40,681 bases of DNA from a virus. The first letter of the stretch is position 1. Each line of letters begins with the position of its first letter. The translations under genes were made by a program, and so were the position numbers. The stretch spans positions 1-40,681 of IMG/VR virus record IMGVR_UViG_3300043100_000037. One strand, given 5' to 3'. Below are positions 22,683-29,845 of the stretch, piece after piece. The notes beneath the pieces are model-generated. The model was not told the origin of the DNA. It searched no databases and saw only the letters and a list, made by a program, of their open reading frames with translations.

Positions 22683-22855
22683 CCGAAGTCCAACCCTCTC
22701 CCGTCTCTCGGCCATGCCGGAAAGTAACCCGCCACGACGATCTCTACTCCACCTGCCCCCGCTGCGGCCACATCCACCAGGGCGAACGCGAGTGCGGGGA
22801 AGACATGGGCGGCGGCCGGATCTGCCGCTGCGAAATGGAGTGTGTGCCGGCGTAA
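22679..22855 (+). CDS. Cysteine-rich 58-residue protein
   Basis: A frame of 58 codons from ATG 22679 overlaps the previous stop (ATGA). It has STCPRCGHIH, then REC and ICRCEMEC, so one or two zinc sites are likely. It is the last of the zinc-ribbon run and is followed by the secreted GH2-like gene. Function unknown. Confidence 0.65.
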   Translation: MTEVQPSPVSRPCRKVTRHDDLYSTCPRCGHIHQGERECGEDMGGGRICRCEMECVPA

Positions 22856-22906
22856 CGATTTTTTGCTCGATCCCCTCCCCCAACAAAAACGAAAGGGGAA
22901 CTACAA

Positions 22907-24898
22907 ATGAAAGCTGTCGTCGCTTCGTCGCTCGTGTTTCTGCTTCTCTCCGTCGCCTCCGCGCAGGACCTCGTCTCCTCCGCGCTCCGCGTCTCCCTGA
23001 ACTTGAACGGCACCTGGCAGTACGTTCTCAATCAACCGCAGTCTTCGATTCCCACCGCCGGCTGGCAGCCGATGCGCGTGCCCTCAGCGCCATACATCGA
23101 CGGCACCAGCTCCGTCTGGTACGAAGCTCCGCTCAACATTCGGCCGAACTGGATCTCCGCCGGCCGGCGATTCTTTTTGGAGCTTGAGAAGTGCGGCCAC
23201 TACTGCGCCGTCTACGTGAACGGCTCTTTCGCCGGCGATCACTATGGCCAGTTCTCACCCTACGAAGCCGAGATCACTCCGTTCGTCGTCGCCGGCGCGA
23301 ACGAAATCGAGATCTACGCGCACATCGCCGACGACACCTACACTCGTCGTGGGGCGACCCTCGATCAATCGAAATGCCCTCCGGCGAATCCGAACTGTCT
23401 CGCGAATTCCTACCGGCCATCTTCGATCACCGACGTCCAGCGCGACTGGGTGGGCATCATGGGCGACGTCACCTTCTCCTGGCGCGGATCTGCGAACGAA
23501 TACATTTCCGACGTCCAGGTCATCACCAGTTTCCAGAACGGCACACTCACTGCGAACGTTACGGCCGTCAACGCCGGAGCCGCGGCCACCGTGAGCGCCT
23601 CAGTGATGGATGGATCGACCGACGTGCTCGATCTTCCCGCGGTGCCGATCGTGAATGGATCCGCGCAGCTTACGGCGCCCTGGGCGAATGCCATTCTCTG
23701 GCAGCCGGGAAACCCGAAACTCTACCAGCTGCACACCTTCTTGACCGATGGCCAGCTCGCCGACGAACGCTACGATCGTTTCGGTTTCCGTGAAGTCTGG
23801 GTCGAAGGAAAAACAATTCTGCTGAACGGGATCCCGCTCTGGATGACGGGCGACTACGAAGTCAAATTCTCGCCCACTCGCCTTTTGAGCGATCGCCGGC
23901 CGCTCGCGATGCTGTTCCACATCCAGCAGCAATCGGGCTTGACGGCCGCGGAATTCCATTGGGACGATGCCGGCCGGGAGTTTCTCGATCTCGCGGACGA
24001 AATGGGGATCCTGGTCCTCGGCGTTTTTTATTGCAATGGCCCCGACGTCACCCAGGCCCAGGTCGACAACCAGGCCGACTGGCTCGCCTGGATGCAGGCA
24101 ACGGCCACCGAGTGGGCACAAGCTGAGCGGAACCACCCCTCGATCGTGCTCTGGCGCCCGATGGACGTTGTGCCTCCAGGATCCGGACACCAGGCCACAG
24201 TTTTTCCCGCGATCGCCGCGGCGGTGCACCTGGTCGACACTACGCGGCCGATCGCCGATGGCAGCGACGTCGACACCTGGGCGCAGAGTCTCGTCGATCC
24301 GAACGATCCCACCGAGTGCGACGACGGATCCGCCTTCGCCCAGAAGCTCGCTGGTGAAACCAAGCCGCTGCTGATCAAAGAGCTGTACGGTTTTGGACTT
24401 CCCTGCGCCCCAGCCACCATCAAGACGCTTTACAACACCGCCTGGATGGGCGGCGGCGCCGGCATGATCGTGCAGCAGCTCGGGCTGTTTGGCACACCAC
24501 CCTTCACGCCCACCTGGTTCTCTCAAAGCGGAATTGGAAACCGAGCGACAGCCGCCGGCGACATGCCGGACTGGATCACCGAGCAGTGGACGGCGACAAA
24601 TTGGAGCCAGGAATTCGCCGCGCTCTACGCCGCGGATCCGGGTCTCGGTTTGCCGAACACCACCCCACTCGACGGCGAATATCAGGCCGCAGATTTCCCT
24701 CTTCCCTTTTCAAGTGAGCAGCTCGCGGTGTTTCTCGTGCCGCCGGCACGCACGGGAATCCCGGTGGGTGTGATCGCATCCGGCGGATCTGTAGATCTCT
24801 TCACCGAGCAAGCTGGGGAGAATACGCTGAGCTACTGGAACGGCGCCCAGGACGTTGAGCAGTCGGTAATCGCGCCGGCGCCGGGGCCACTCAAGTGA
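22907..24898 (+). CDS. Secreted GH2-like glycoside hydrolase homologue, acid/base residue missing
   Basis: The product is 663 residues. The signal peptide is MKAVVASSLVFLLLSVASAQ. A GH2 sugar-binding domain (LNLNGTWQYVL; AVYVNGSFAGDHYGQFSPYE) spans about 30-150, an Ig-like domain about 195-285, and a TIM-barrel-like domain follows (FGFREVWVEGKTILLNGIPL; REFLDLADEMGILVLG). In active GH2 enzymes NHPS...W is followed by GNE; here it reads NHPSIVLWRPMDV, with Val421 where the catalytic acid/base Glu belongs. The nucleophile-type Glu492 in KPLLIKELYG is kept. The protein may be inactive or use another mechanism. AAAGGGG lies before the start. A secreted sugar-active protein on a small phage genome is unusual. 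Confidence 0.75.
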   Translation: MKAVVASSLVFLLLSVASAQDLVSSALRVSLNLNGTWQYVLNQPQSSIPTAGWQPMRVPSAPYIDGTSSVWYEAPLNIRPNWISAGRRFFLELEKCGHYCAVYVNGSFAGDHYGQFSPYEAEITPFVVAGANEIEIYAHIADDTYTRRGATLDQSKCPPANPNCLANSYRPSSITDVQRDWVGIMGDVTFSWRGSANEYISDVQVITSFQNGTLTANVTAVNAGAAATVSASVMDGSTDVLDLPAVPIVNGSAQLTAPWANAILWQPGNPKLYQLHTFLTDGQLADERYDRFGFREVWVEGKTILLNGIPLWMTGDYEVKFSPTRLLSDRRPLAMLFHIQQQSGLTAAEFHWDDAGREFLDLADEMGILVLGVFYCNGPDVTQAQVDNQADWLAWMQATATEWAQAERNHPSIVLWRPMDVVPPGSGHQATVFPAIAAAVHLVDTTRPIADGSDVDTWAQSLVDPNDPTECDDGSAFAQKLAGETKPLLIKELYGFGLPCAPATIKTLYNTAWMGGGAGMIVQQLGLFGTPPFTPTWFSQSGIGNRATAAGDMPDWITEQWTATNWSQEFAALYAADPGLGLPNTTPLDGEYQAADFPLPFSSEQLAVFLVPPARTGIPVGVIASGGSVDLFTEQAGENTLSYWNGAQDVEQSVIAPAPGPLK

Positions 24899-24915
24899 GG
24901 GAGGTAAGCGAAACC

Positions 24916-25356
24916 ATGAAAACTTTTCTGATCGTGCTTTTGCTCATCGGATCGGCGGCGGCACAGGAGACCTCCTCTGTCGCGATCACCGACAACTATT
25001 TTGTGAATACCACGCTCGATTGCTCGCTTCCCTTTGGCCCATTCCCGCACGACTGGAGCTTCAACAATCTCGAAATCGACTGCGGGAATAAAATCGTCAG
25101 GCCTCGCGCTGATCCTTCCGAACCACTGGAGGTTGAGGCGACGCGGGTGAAGGTGAACGGAATGCGGCACAGCGAATGCCTTTTGGCCAATGGCTGGTCG
25201 CAGTGGCCATATACGCACGACTACTGCGCGAGCCTTCACGGGAAAGAATATGTCTGGTTCGACGATGCAGTCGAATATCGCTGCCCTGGTATCTTTCACT
25301 GGATTCTCGAAGGGGCGACCGACGGAACGTACTGGTGTCGTCGGGTTGGGCGATGA
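24916..25356 (+). CDS. Secreted cysteine-rich hypothetical protein
   Basis: The 146-residue product from ATG 24916 follows GGGAGG (an in-frame GTG at 24895 is possible). Signal peptide MKTFLIVLLLIGSAAAQ is followed by a mature part with six cysteines, probably disulphide-bonded. No family is recognised. It directly follows the secreted GH2-like gene, so both may act in the periplasm or outside the cell. The stop overlaps the next start. Confidence 0.7.
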   Translation: MKTFLIVLLLIGSAAAQETSSVAITDNYFVNTTLDCSLPFGPFPHDWSFNNLEIDCGNKIVRPRADPSEPLEVEATRVKVNGMRHSECLLANGWSQWPYTHDYCASLHGKEYVWFDDAVEYRCPGIFHWILEGATDGTYWCRRVGR

Positions 25357-25613
25357 GCACCGCGCCCAGGCTTGCAATTTCTTCGGTGAAGGTCACCTAC
25401 CAGCAAGGGCGCTGGGAAGTAGCTGTAGTCTGGGAAGGTCTCCCGTTTCTTTTAAGAGTGGGAACGGGAGACAGCCCAGAAGAAGCAGTAGAAAATGCGT
25501 TGAAGCAAGTGGTGCAGGACACGCAAGACGAACTTTTGTCTACGAAGCTGGACCGTGGGCGAGAGCAGATCGGGTCCCTACCCGCAGTCAGAATGGAACG
25601 TGGTGAGAGATGA
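25353..25613 (+). CDS. Hypothetical small protein
   Basis: The 86-residue product from ATG 25353 overlaps the previous stop. It reads as two or three strands and a helix (YQQGRWEVAVVWEGLPFLL, then SPEEAVENALKQVVQD). The codons for its C-terminus lie in copy 2 of the dispersed repeat. Function unknown. Confidence 0.65.
   Translation: MSTAPRLAISSVKVTYQQGRWEVAVVWEGLPFLLRVGTGDSPEEAVENALKQVVQDTQDELLSTKLDRGREQIGSLPAVRMERGER
25559..25591. repeat. Dispersed 33-bp repeat, copy 2
   Basis: This stretch matches 15417-15449 at 27 of 33 positions, sharing the core GATCGGGTCCCTACCC (25568-25583). It lies inside the 3' end of a coding sequence. Confidence 0.55.
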
Positions 25614-25894
25614 CCGACGACGAGCGCATTCTTCTGGCGGTTCTCGCGGAGCGCGGTTATTTGGTAGCTGATCTTGGCCGGGATTTCAGGCCGGGGGAGC
25701 CGCTGGATAAAACTCCCCAGATGTGTGACCCCTGCACGGGCTGGCGTCCTACTGAAACCGCGCAACAATTTTTCGTAATTCGCAAAACCGACGAGGCCGA
25801 TGCGGAAGAGCACTTACGTGCGATGGTTCGCCACGGTGTACAGACGCGTGGAGACTGGCCTTATAAAAACTTCTATCGCGTGGGCACCGACTAG
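25610..25894 (+). CDS. Hypothetical protein
   Basis: The 94-residue product from ATG 25610 overlaps the previous stop. It contains MCDPCTGWRPTETAQQFFVI and a helix EADAEEHLRAMVRHG. The pair C-x2-C is alone, so zinc binding is uncertain. It ends the rightward accessory operon and converges with the HNH gene (stops overlap). Confidence 0.6.
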   Translation: MTDDERILLAVLAERGYLVADLGRDFRPGEPLDKTPQMCDPCTGWRPTETAQQFFVIRKTDEADAEEHLRAMVRHGVQTRGDWPYKNFYRVGTD

Positions 25895-26256
25895 CCCTTC
25901 TCTATGTTGCACACCCAGTGCGCCGCCCCGTTGACCCAGTTCCCTGCCTGGTCTTCGATCCGGTCATCCCGGAATGCCGCTCCCATCCCTCGCCTGCGTT
26001 GGTGCTCAAAGGTGGCGTCCTTGATCGTCAGGCGGCGATTACAGAGGCAGCAGCGAAATTCCTGGCGTCTGACCATCTCCTCCACCCGGCGTGCGTACTC
26101 GCGCCATCCGGCGGCGTTGGGCTGGCAAATCTGACGGCCATCAGGAAATTCGATCGCGGCTCCGCCCAGGATGGTCGAGTAGCGCAGGGAGTTTACTGGT
26201 TTGGTTCCCCTTGACCAGGAGTAGGCGGAGCGGGGGATGGGACGGCGGCGGATCAT
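25891..26256 (-). CDS. HNH-family endonuclease
   Basis: The 121-residue product starts at ATG 26256, overlapping the upstream stop (ATGA). It has C-x2-C (RCCLCNRRL, about 69-72), ATFEHQRRRGMGAAFRDDRI with His85, and NGAAHWVCN with Asn109/His113, the ordered residues of a small phage HNH family. HNH enzymes nick or cut DNA using a His-metal centre. The last C-x-x-C partner is reduced, so the zinc site may be incomplete. It is the last gene of the leftward operon with the Sak4-like ATPase, so a role in recombination or replication is plausible. Confidence 0.7.
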   Translation of the reverse strand: MIRRRPIPRSAYSWSRGTKPVNSLRYSTILGGAAIEFPDGRQICQPNAAGWREYARRVEEMVRRQEFRCCLCNRRLTIKDATFEHQRRRGMGAAFRDDRIEDQAGNWVNGAAHWVCNIEKG

Positions 26257-26426
26257 GGTTTGCATCCGGCTTCGCGCAGCACCCACTCTAGTGCGCCGAT
26301 GTTCCCTTCGAGCCTGTGAATGGCGATAAAATCTCCAGCACCATCCCGCAAGCCTTGTAGCCTTTTCTTTAGCTCCGTGATGCGCGCGCGAATTTTGACT
26401 TCGTAGTCGGCCGTGATGTGAACCAT
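26253..26426 (-). CDS. Small helical protein upstream of the HNH gene
   Basis: A 57-codon frame from 26426 has GGGAGG five bases upstream. It is helical and charged (KIRARITELKKRLQGLRD, then EGNIGALEWVLREAG). It is coupled to the HNH gene by an ATGA overlap. Function unknown. Confidence 0.65.
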   Translation of the reverse strand: MVHITADYEVKIRARITELKKRLQGLRDGAGDFIAIHRLEGNIGALEWVLREAGCKP

Positions 26427-26526
26427 TTTGCCTCCCTGGCTCCGCGAGAGGAGCGCCCCCTCGTAAACTCTCCATCGACAACCCGCAGGATGAGTCCCGA
26501 TTCTTCGCTCCCCTCGCGCGGCCAGG

Positions 26527-26548
26527 GATATAAGAATTTTCTTATATC
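26527..26548. repeat. AT-rich perfect palindrome between leftward genes
   Basis: GATATAAGAA and TTCTTATATC are perfect inverted 10-bp arms separated by TT. The stretch is strikingly AT-rich against its surroundings. It lies 18 bases beyond the Sak4-like stop and about 100 bases before the next leftward gene, so it could be a terminator hairpin with a larger loop, or a dimeric protein-binding site. There is no T-run after it on the minus strand. Confidence 0.6.
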
Positions 26549-26566
26549 GACCGCGCCCTGCTCCTC

Positions 26567-27811
26567 CTAGAACGGCACCTCCCATTCTTCCGACTCGCCA
26601 CGATCGTACTCGGCGATCGCGTCGGCCACCTGGCTGAGAACATCTTCCTTCGATTCGAGCTTGTGGACGGGGAATTTTTCGTAGGCGTGCAGGATGCGCA
26701 GCCCGCGTTCCAGCTTTTCGAGCGGCAGCGCGTCGGCGGCTTCTTTCGACTTCACCCCGAAGATCAGGTCGGTAACGGCCAGGCGGACCTGGACGTCTTC
26801 CTTCGCGCGGCCGGCGAACGAAACATCGAGACAGGCTTTGATCTCGGCCGAGATCGCCGCCTTGCGCTCGCGTGCCTGGTAAAACTCCCCGTTGCCGTTT
26901 GAGTCGATCATGGCCTCTGAACTCGCCGTGGTGTCGAGCTGCACGATGCCCATCGTCTCCTGGACGGCGGCGAAGTGCGGCTTGAGGCTCTGCCACACCT
27001 GCGCGTAGCCGCCGGGTTTGTAGCCGACCTTGTCCGACCAGCGGAACTCCTCGCCATTCAGCGCCCAGGTGCGGTCTTTGAGAACGTAGGCCACGTGATT
27101 CATGCGGCCGGCGTTTTCCTCGACCTTGCCGCCCTTGCGCCGGGGCTTCTGCTCGAGCTTCATGCGCAGCACCAGGTGGGGCTCGTAGCCGAAGTTGTTC
27201 GAGCCGCCGGCTTTCATCTTCTCGCCGGTTTTCACGCGAGTGATTTCGCCTTTGTCGTCGACCAGGTCGTCGGTGACGTCGCCCACGCGGCCGAGCGCGA
27301 TGCAGTGCATTTTTGAGTTGAGAAAGTGCGCCACGTATTCGGTCCACAGCGCGTTCAGTTCGTTGCCCCAGTTCGAGCCCGACTTCGCGCGAACGGTTTT
27401 GAGCAGCTCGATCCAGATCTTCTGGAGTTCGACCATCCACACGCAGGCGCCGGCACGTTCGGCGTCGCGCATGTCGGTCAACATCGCCTTGAAAGTGGGA
27501 ACGGTCCGCTGCACGAACTCGATCTTCTCCGGTTTGAAAATGGTGTGCTTGGGAAACTGCATCCCAAGTTCAGGATCGGTGCCCCACACCGGAGCGCCCG
27601 AGTAGAACTCTTTCGAGATCGCGGCTGCGTAGAGACAGGCGGTTGTGGTTTTCCCGGTTCCCTGCTCGCCGAAGATCGCGAGCTTCGTGGGAATCGGAGT
27701 GGCTTTCTGCATCGCCGGCGGATTGACGACGGTCGGTTGCGGAGGTTTCGGTCTGCGGACGTCGTGGACGTCCATAAAGTTCGGCGTGAGTGGGTGCTGT
27801 TGAGTTGCCAT
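26567..27811 (-). CDS. Sak4-like single-strand annealing/recombination ATPase
   Basis: The 414-residue product starts at ATG 27811 with AAAGGAG upstream; a longer frame to 28054 runs through other genes and is not used. Walker A GEQGTGKTT is at about 48-56 and a hydrophobic strand ACVWMVEL at about 113-120. The single RecA-like core followed by GGSNNFGYEPHLVLRM is typical of phage nucleotide-binding proteins of the Sak4 type, which aid homologous recombination. The C-terminal 150 residues are a less conserved helical region. It is translated with the preceding small gene (TAATG). Confidence 0.75.
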   Translation of the reverse strand: MATQQHPLTPNFMDVHDVRRPKPPQPTVVNPPAMQKATPIPTKLAIFGEQGTGKTTTACLYAAAISKEFYSGAPVWGTDPELGMQFPKHTIFKPEKIEFVQRTVPTFKAMLTDMRDAERAGACVWMVELQKIWIELLKTVRAKSGSNWGNELNALWTEYVAHFLNSKMHCIALGRVGDVTDDLVDDKGEITRVKTGEKMKAGGSNNFGYEPHLVLRMKLEQKPRRKGGKVEENAGRMNHVAYVLKDRTWALNGEEFRWSDKVGYKPGGYAQVWQSLKPHFAAVQETMGIVQLDTTASSEAMIDSNGNGEFYQARERKAAISAEIKACLDVSFAGRAKEDVQVRLAVTDLIFGVKSKEAADALPLEKLERGLRILHAYEKFPVHKLESKEDVLSQVADAIAEYDRGESEEWEVPF

Positions 27812-27990
27812 TACTGTGTTCTCCTTTGGTTGCGAATTTTCTCGGCCGCGAACTGCTGCATCACGGCCTGAGGGTCGAACTTGCCGGCGAGGTAATCGGC
27901 GAAGGCCTGGCGGAAGATCGGTCCTGCCGGCGGACCACCAGTTCTCGGGTGAAAGACTTCGTCGTAGAACCTGAATTCCTGTTCCGTCAC
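27811..27990 (-). CDS. Small hypothetical protein upstream of Sak4-like gene
   Basis: A 59-residue frame starts at GTG 27990 with AAGGAGG and a 5-base gap, and ends by overlapping the Sak4-like ATG. It has FRFYDEVFHPRTGG and a helical FRQAFADYLAGKFDPQAVM. Function unknown. Confidence 0.65.
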   Translation of the reverse strand: MTEQEFRFYDEVFHPRTGGPPAGPIFRQAFADYLAGKFDPQAVMQQFAAEKIRNQRRTQ

Positions 27991-28155
27991 CTAGACCTCC
28001 TTGATCGTTGTCGGTGCCGGAATGCCTCTCTCCGCGCACCAGGCGATGACGCACTCGGTGAACCGATCGACCTGGTTGCAGACTTCCTGCAACAAGGCGG
28101 CTTCGACCAGGTCACGCTCGGCGTCGGTGGTGTAGATCAGCTCGCTGAACTTCAC
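27991..28155 (-). CDS. Small helical hypothetical protein
   Basis: A 54-residue frame starts at GTG 28155, overlapping the upstream stop (GTGA). It is mainly helical (DAERDLVEAALLQEVCNQVD) and has three cysteines. It belongs to the leftward operon. Function unknown. Confidence 0.6.
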   Translation of the reverse strand: MKFSELIYTTDAERDLVEAALLQEVCNQVDRFTECVIAWCAERGIPAPTTIKEV

Positions 28156-28535
28156 AGCGCCCCCATCAACTCGAAGTGTTTGGGGCAAAGATCGAGTTCA
28201 CTCGCCAGATCGTGAACGGTGCCGGTGTGGTTGCAGCGTTGTCCGCCGTCGCACGCGCCCCACGAGGATTCGGGAGTTTCGTATTCGCAGAAGCCCATCG
28301 CGGGCTCTTCGAGGTGCCGGTTGAGCTGGGCGCAGCGGCGGAGAGCTTCGCGCAGGTTTTTGTGGCGGGAGATGGTGCGGTTGGTTTCGATGCCGACGAT
28401 CTTCCAGACGTAGGTGTCAGTGCGGGTGGGGAACACCATGAATTCGAGCTTGGGGCGAGGCGGAACCACGGGGCGGAGAATCTCGACGAACAACGGATGG
28501 AGAGAGGGTATTTTTGGTACTGTGGATGTAGCCAC
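28152..28535 (-). CDS. Zinc-binding protein, first gene of the leftward operon
   Basis: The 127-residue product is taken from GTG 28535, which has GGAGG five bases upstream; TTG 28556 is an alternative. The middle is a beta-rich domain (FPTRTDTYVWKIVGIETNR). The C-terminus has GFCEYETP, GACDGGQRCNHTGTVH and LCPKHF, a probable zinc-binding module. It is the first gene after the promoter at 28615-28643, with a leader of about 70 bases. Function unknown. Confidence 0.65.
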   Translation of the reverse strand: MATSTVPKIPSLHPLFVEILRPVVPPRPKLEFMVFPTRTDTYVWKIVGIETNRTISRHKNLREALRRCAQLNRHLEEPAMGFCEYETPESSWGACDGGQRCNHTGTVHDLASELDLCPKHFELMGAL

Positions 28536-28614
28536 GTTGGCCTCCAGTAAGGTCAATTTTGGTTAGGGCCGGGTGAGTGTTGGTAGCACTCGCCCGATCC
28601 GTTCTACGCCTCAC

Positions 28615-28643
28615 ACTTTATTTCTACCGCTACGTATAGTCAA
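28615..28643 (-). promoter_or_regulatory. Sigma-70-type promoter of the leftward operon
   Basis: On the minus strand TTGACT (28643-28638) and TAAAGT (28620-28615) are separated by exactly 17 bp. The 13-bp element ACCGCTACGTATA fills the spacer, so a bound protein would block RNA polymerase. This is the best -35/-10 pair found in the control region. Confidence 0.6.
28626..28638. promoter_or_regulatory. Operator-like element, copy A
   Basis: ACCGCTACGTATA lies within the spacer of the leftward promoter. An identical copy begins 52 bp further right, and a diverged copy lies before the paralogous regulator at 18582. Confidence 0.6.
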
Positions 28644-28677
28644 GGACTTTATTCGCCCTGATTTCATCGAGTTACCA

Positions 28678-28690
28678 ACCGCTACGTATA
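28678..28690. promoter_or_regulatory. Operator-like element, copy B
   Basis: ACCGCTACGTATA ends 32 bases before the ATG at 28723. The 52-bp spacing from copy A, about five helical turns, would put bound proteins on the same DNA face. It could repress the rightward transcript. Confidence 0.6.
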
Positions 28691-28722
28691 TGTCCGTGGA
28701 ATCTCGTGGTAGAAATGCAGCA

Positions 28723-28947
28723 ATGACACACAAAGACCCTGCGGCGGTTTCACTCGGTAGGCGCGGTGGCAAGGCCCGCGCCGGGAACATGACACAGGAA
28801 CAACGTTCAATCGCCGCACGCAAGGCCGTGCAGGCCCGCTGGGCTAAACTGGAAAAGTCCGTCGCCCAGCTCGACGCCGATTCCAAAGCCCTCCTCAAAA
28901 AGGTCGAGGCGCGGAAGAAGGCGAAGCAGAAGAAGGAAGCGAAGTGA
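28723..28947 (+). CDS. Small GGK-R-A type putative DNA-binding protein 2
   Basis: The product is 74 residues from ATG 28723 (ATG 28690 is in frame but overlaps operator copy B). SLGRRGGKARAGNMTQEQRS and ARKAVQARW match the protein at 18582, and a Lys-rich tail ends KAKQKKEAK. It stands first in the rightward operon, divergent from the recombination operon, where a control protein would be expected. A regulator of the early/late choice is inference. Its stop overlaps the next GTG. Confidence 0.7.
   Translation: MTHKDPAAVSLGRRGGKARAGNMTQEQRSIAARKAVQARWAKLEKSVAQLDADSKALLKKVEARKKAKQKKEAK
28920..28947 (+). repeat. 28-bp direct repeat, copy 1 (stop/start junction)
   Basis: The 28 bases are identical to 29177-29204. 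Each copy carries AAGGAAG, codons for AKQKKEAK, and the GTGA that ends one gene and starts the next. Confidence 0.8.
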
Positions 28948-29204
28948 CGCAATTCACTCTATGGCTCGCGTTCTGGATGCTTGCGGGGAAACGGCAACAG
29001 TTGATTGTTCCCTATTCCAACACCACTCTCTACGTCGTTCACTGCGTTTCAGAGAAGCCAGCGACGCTCTATGCCGACGAAACGATAGTGACCCTGTTGC
29101 CGAATCCCATCATCTCCAATGGACGCGTCTCGTTCGTGGTGGGCTCGCCTGGCTGCTACGAAATCTTCACAGACTGGGCGAAGCAGAAGAAGGAAGCGAA
29201 GTGA
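28944..29204 (+). CDS. Hypothetical small protein
   Basis: The 86-residue product starts at GTG 28944, overlapping the previous stop. It has a hydrophobic N-terminus (FTLWLAFWMLAG) and a beta-rich middle (LYVVHCVSEKPATLYADETI). It ends in the same AKQKKEAK tail as the previous protein because the gene junction is duplicated. Function unknown. Confidence 0.6.
   Translation: MTQFTLWLAFWMLAGKRQQLIVPYSNTTLYVVHCVSEKPATLYADETIVTLLPNPIISNGRVSFVVGSPGCYEIFTDWAKQKKEAK
29177..29204 (+). repeat. 28-bp direct repeat, copy 2 (stop/start junction)
   Basis: Identical to 28920-28947; it ends the 86-residue gene and begins the zinc-ribbon gene at GTG 29201. Confidence 0.8.
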
Positions 29205-29434
29205 GCGCTCCGATCGCAGACATCGAAAAGGTGTTAGACCGCTGGAACCGCGAGCGCATCTTCATCCCCCGCAGTGACTGGACGTGCGTGCAGTGCGGCG
29301 GAAAGCCCTTCTTGGTTTCCTGGGGCGGCGAGTTCTGGTGTGTCGTCTGCGACGGCTGCCACAACGAGTACGAGCTGCTCCCGAACGGCTGGGTGAGGCT
29401 CACGCGCGAGCCCGCCCGGGAGCCGCACCCGTGA
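29201..29434 (+). CDS. Small zinc-ribbon protein
   Basis: The 77-residue product from GTG 29201 has DWTCVQCGGKPFLVSWGGEF then CVVCDGCHNEYELL, a clear four-cysteine zinc ribbon, and a short basic tail. Its stop overlaps the next GTG. Function unknown. Confidence 0.7.
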   Translation: MSAPIADIEKVLDRWNRERIFIPRSDWTCVQCGGKPFLVSWGGEFWCVVCDGCHNEYELLPNGWVRLTREPAREPHP

Positions 29435-29736
29435 GCCTCGCGCTCGCATGTCTGCTTCTCTCGCACTGCCCCTTTCCCGCCGCGCTTGCACTCTACCCGC
29501 CGAACGTGATGATCTTCGAGTCCGGCACCTACGCGGTGGTAGGAGAGGAGGTCGTTTGCGGTCGCCTCGGGAATTTCTATGACTGCTGGCTTGACGGGCG
29601 CGGCGTTGCGAACCTAAACGGAAGCAAACTGGTTCACGGGAACATTTTCTATCCGCCCGGAATGCCCACCACCACTCCGCCGCCGGCGGGTAGGGACCCA
29701 TCCCACCGGTTCTCCCCACGGAGCCGCACTTCGTAG
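29431..29736 (+). CDS. Hypothetical exported small protein
   Basis: The 101-residue product from GTG 29431 has a hydrophobic N-terminus (SLALACLLLSHCPFPAALAL) that may be a signal sequence. The rest is beta-rich (YAVVGEEVVCGRLGNFYDCW). Its last 25 residues are Pro/Arg-rich and lie over an inverted copy of GGGTCCCTACCC. Function unknown. Confidence 0.5.
   Translation: MSLALACLLLSHCPFPAALALYPPNVMIFESGTYAVVGEEVVCGRLGNFYDCWLDGRGVANLNGSKLVHGNIFYPPGMPTTTPPPAGRDPSHRFSPRSRTS
29688..29699 (-). repeat. Inverted copy of the GGGTCCCTACCC core
   Basis: GGGTAGGGACCC here is the reverse complement of the core of the dispersed repeat at 15417 and 25559. It may be only a chance 12-mer, but flanking bases (GAT, then GCC) also agree. 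Confidence 0.35.
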
Positions 29737-29845
29737 ACCACGAAAGCCTTGCTGTTGGCCCTCTTCGGGTGTAGCACGCTAGTAACTTGCTTCTGTTCCC
29801 TTCTGCGCAGCATTCTCGAAGCTGTTGTCGGCCCATTGAAGGCCG

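Noticed and set aside
23600-24526. A 308-residue minus-strand frame
   Set aside because: Lies fully antisense to the GH2-like gene, which has clear domains and a ribosome-binding site; the antisense frame has neither.
26253-27440. A 395-residue minus-strand frame overlapping the Sak4-like gene
   Set aside because: Its body is Arg-rich and out of frame with the ATPase; only its last 57 codons, from ATG 26426 with a good ribosome-binding site, look real and are annotated.
27812-28054. N-terminal extension of the Sak4-like ATPase to 28054
   Set aside because: The extension reads through two small genes with their own ribosome-binding sites, and is Arg/Gly-rich. ATG 27811 has AAAGGAG upstream and begins the family-like sequence.
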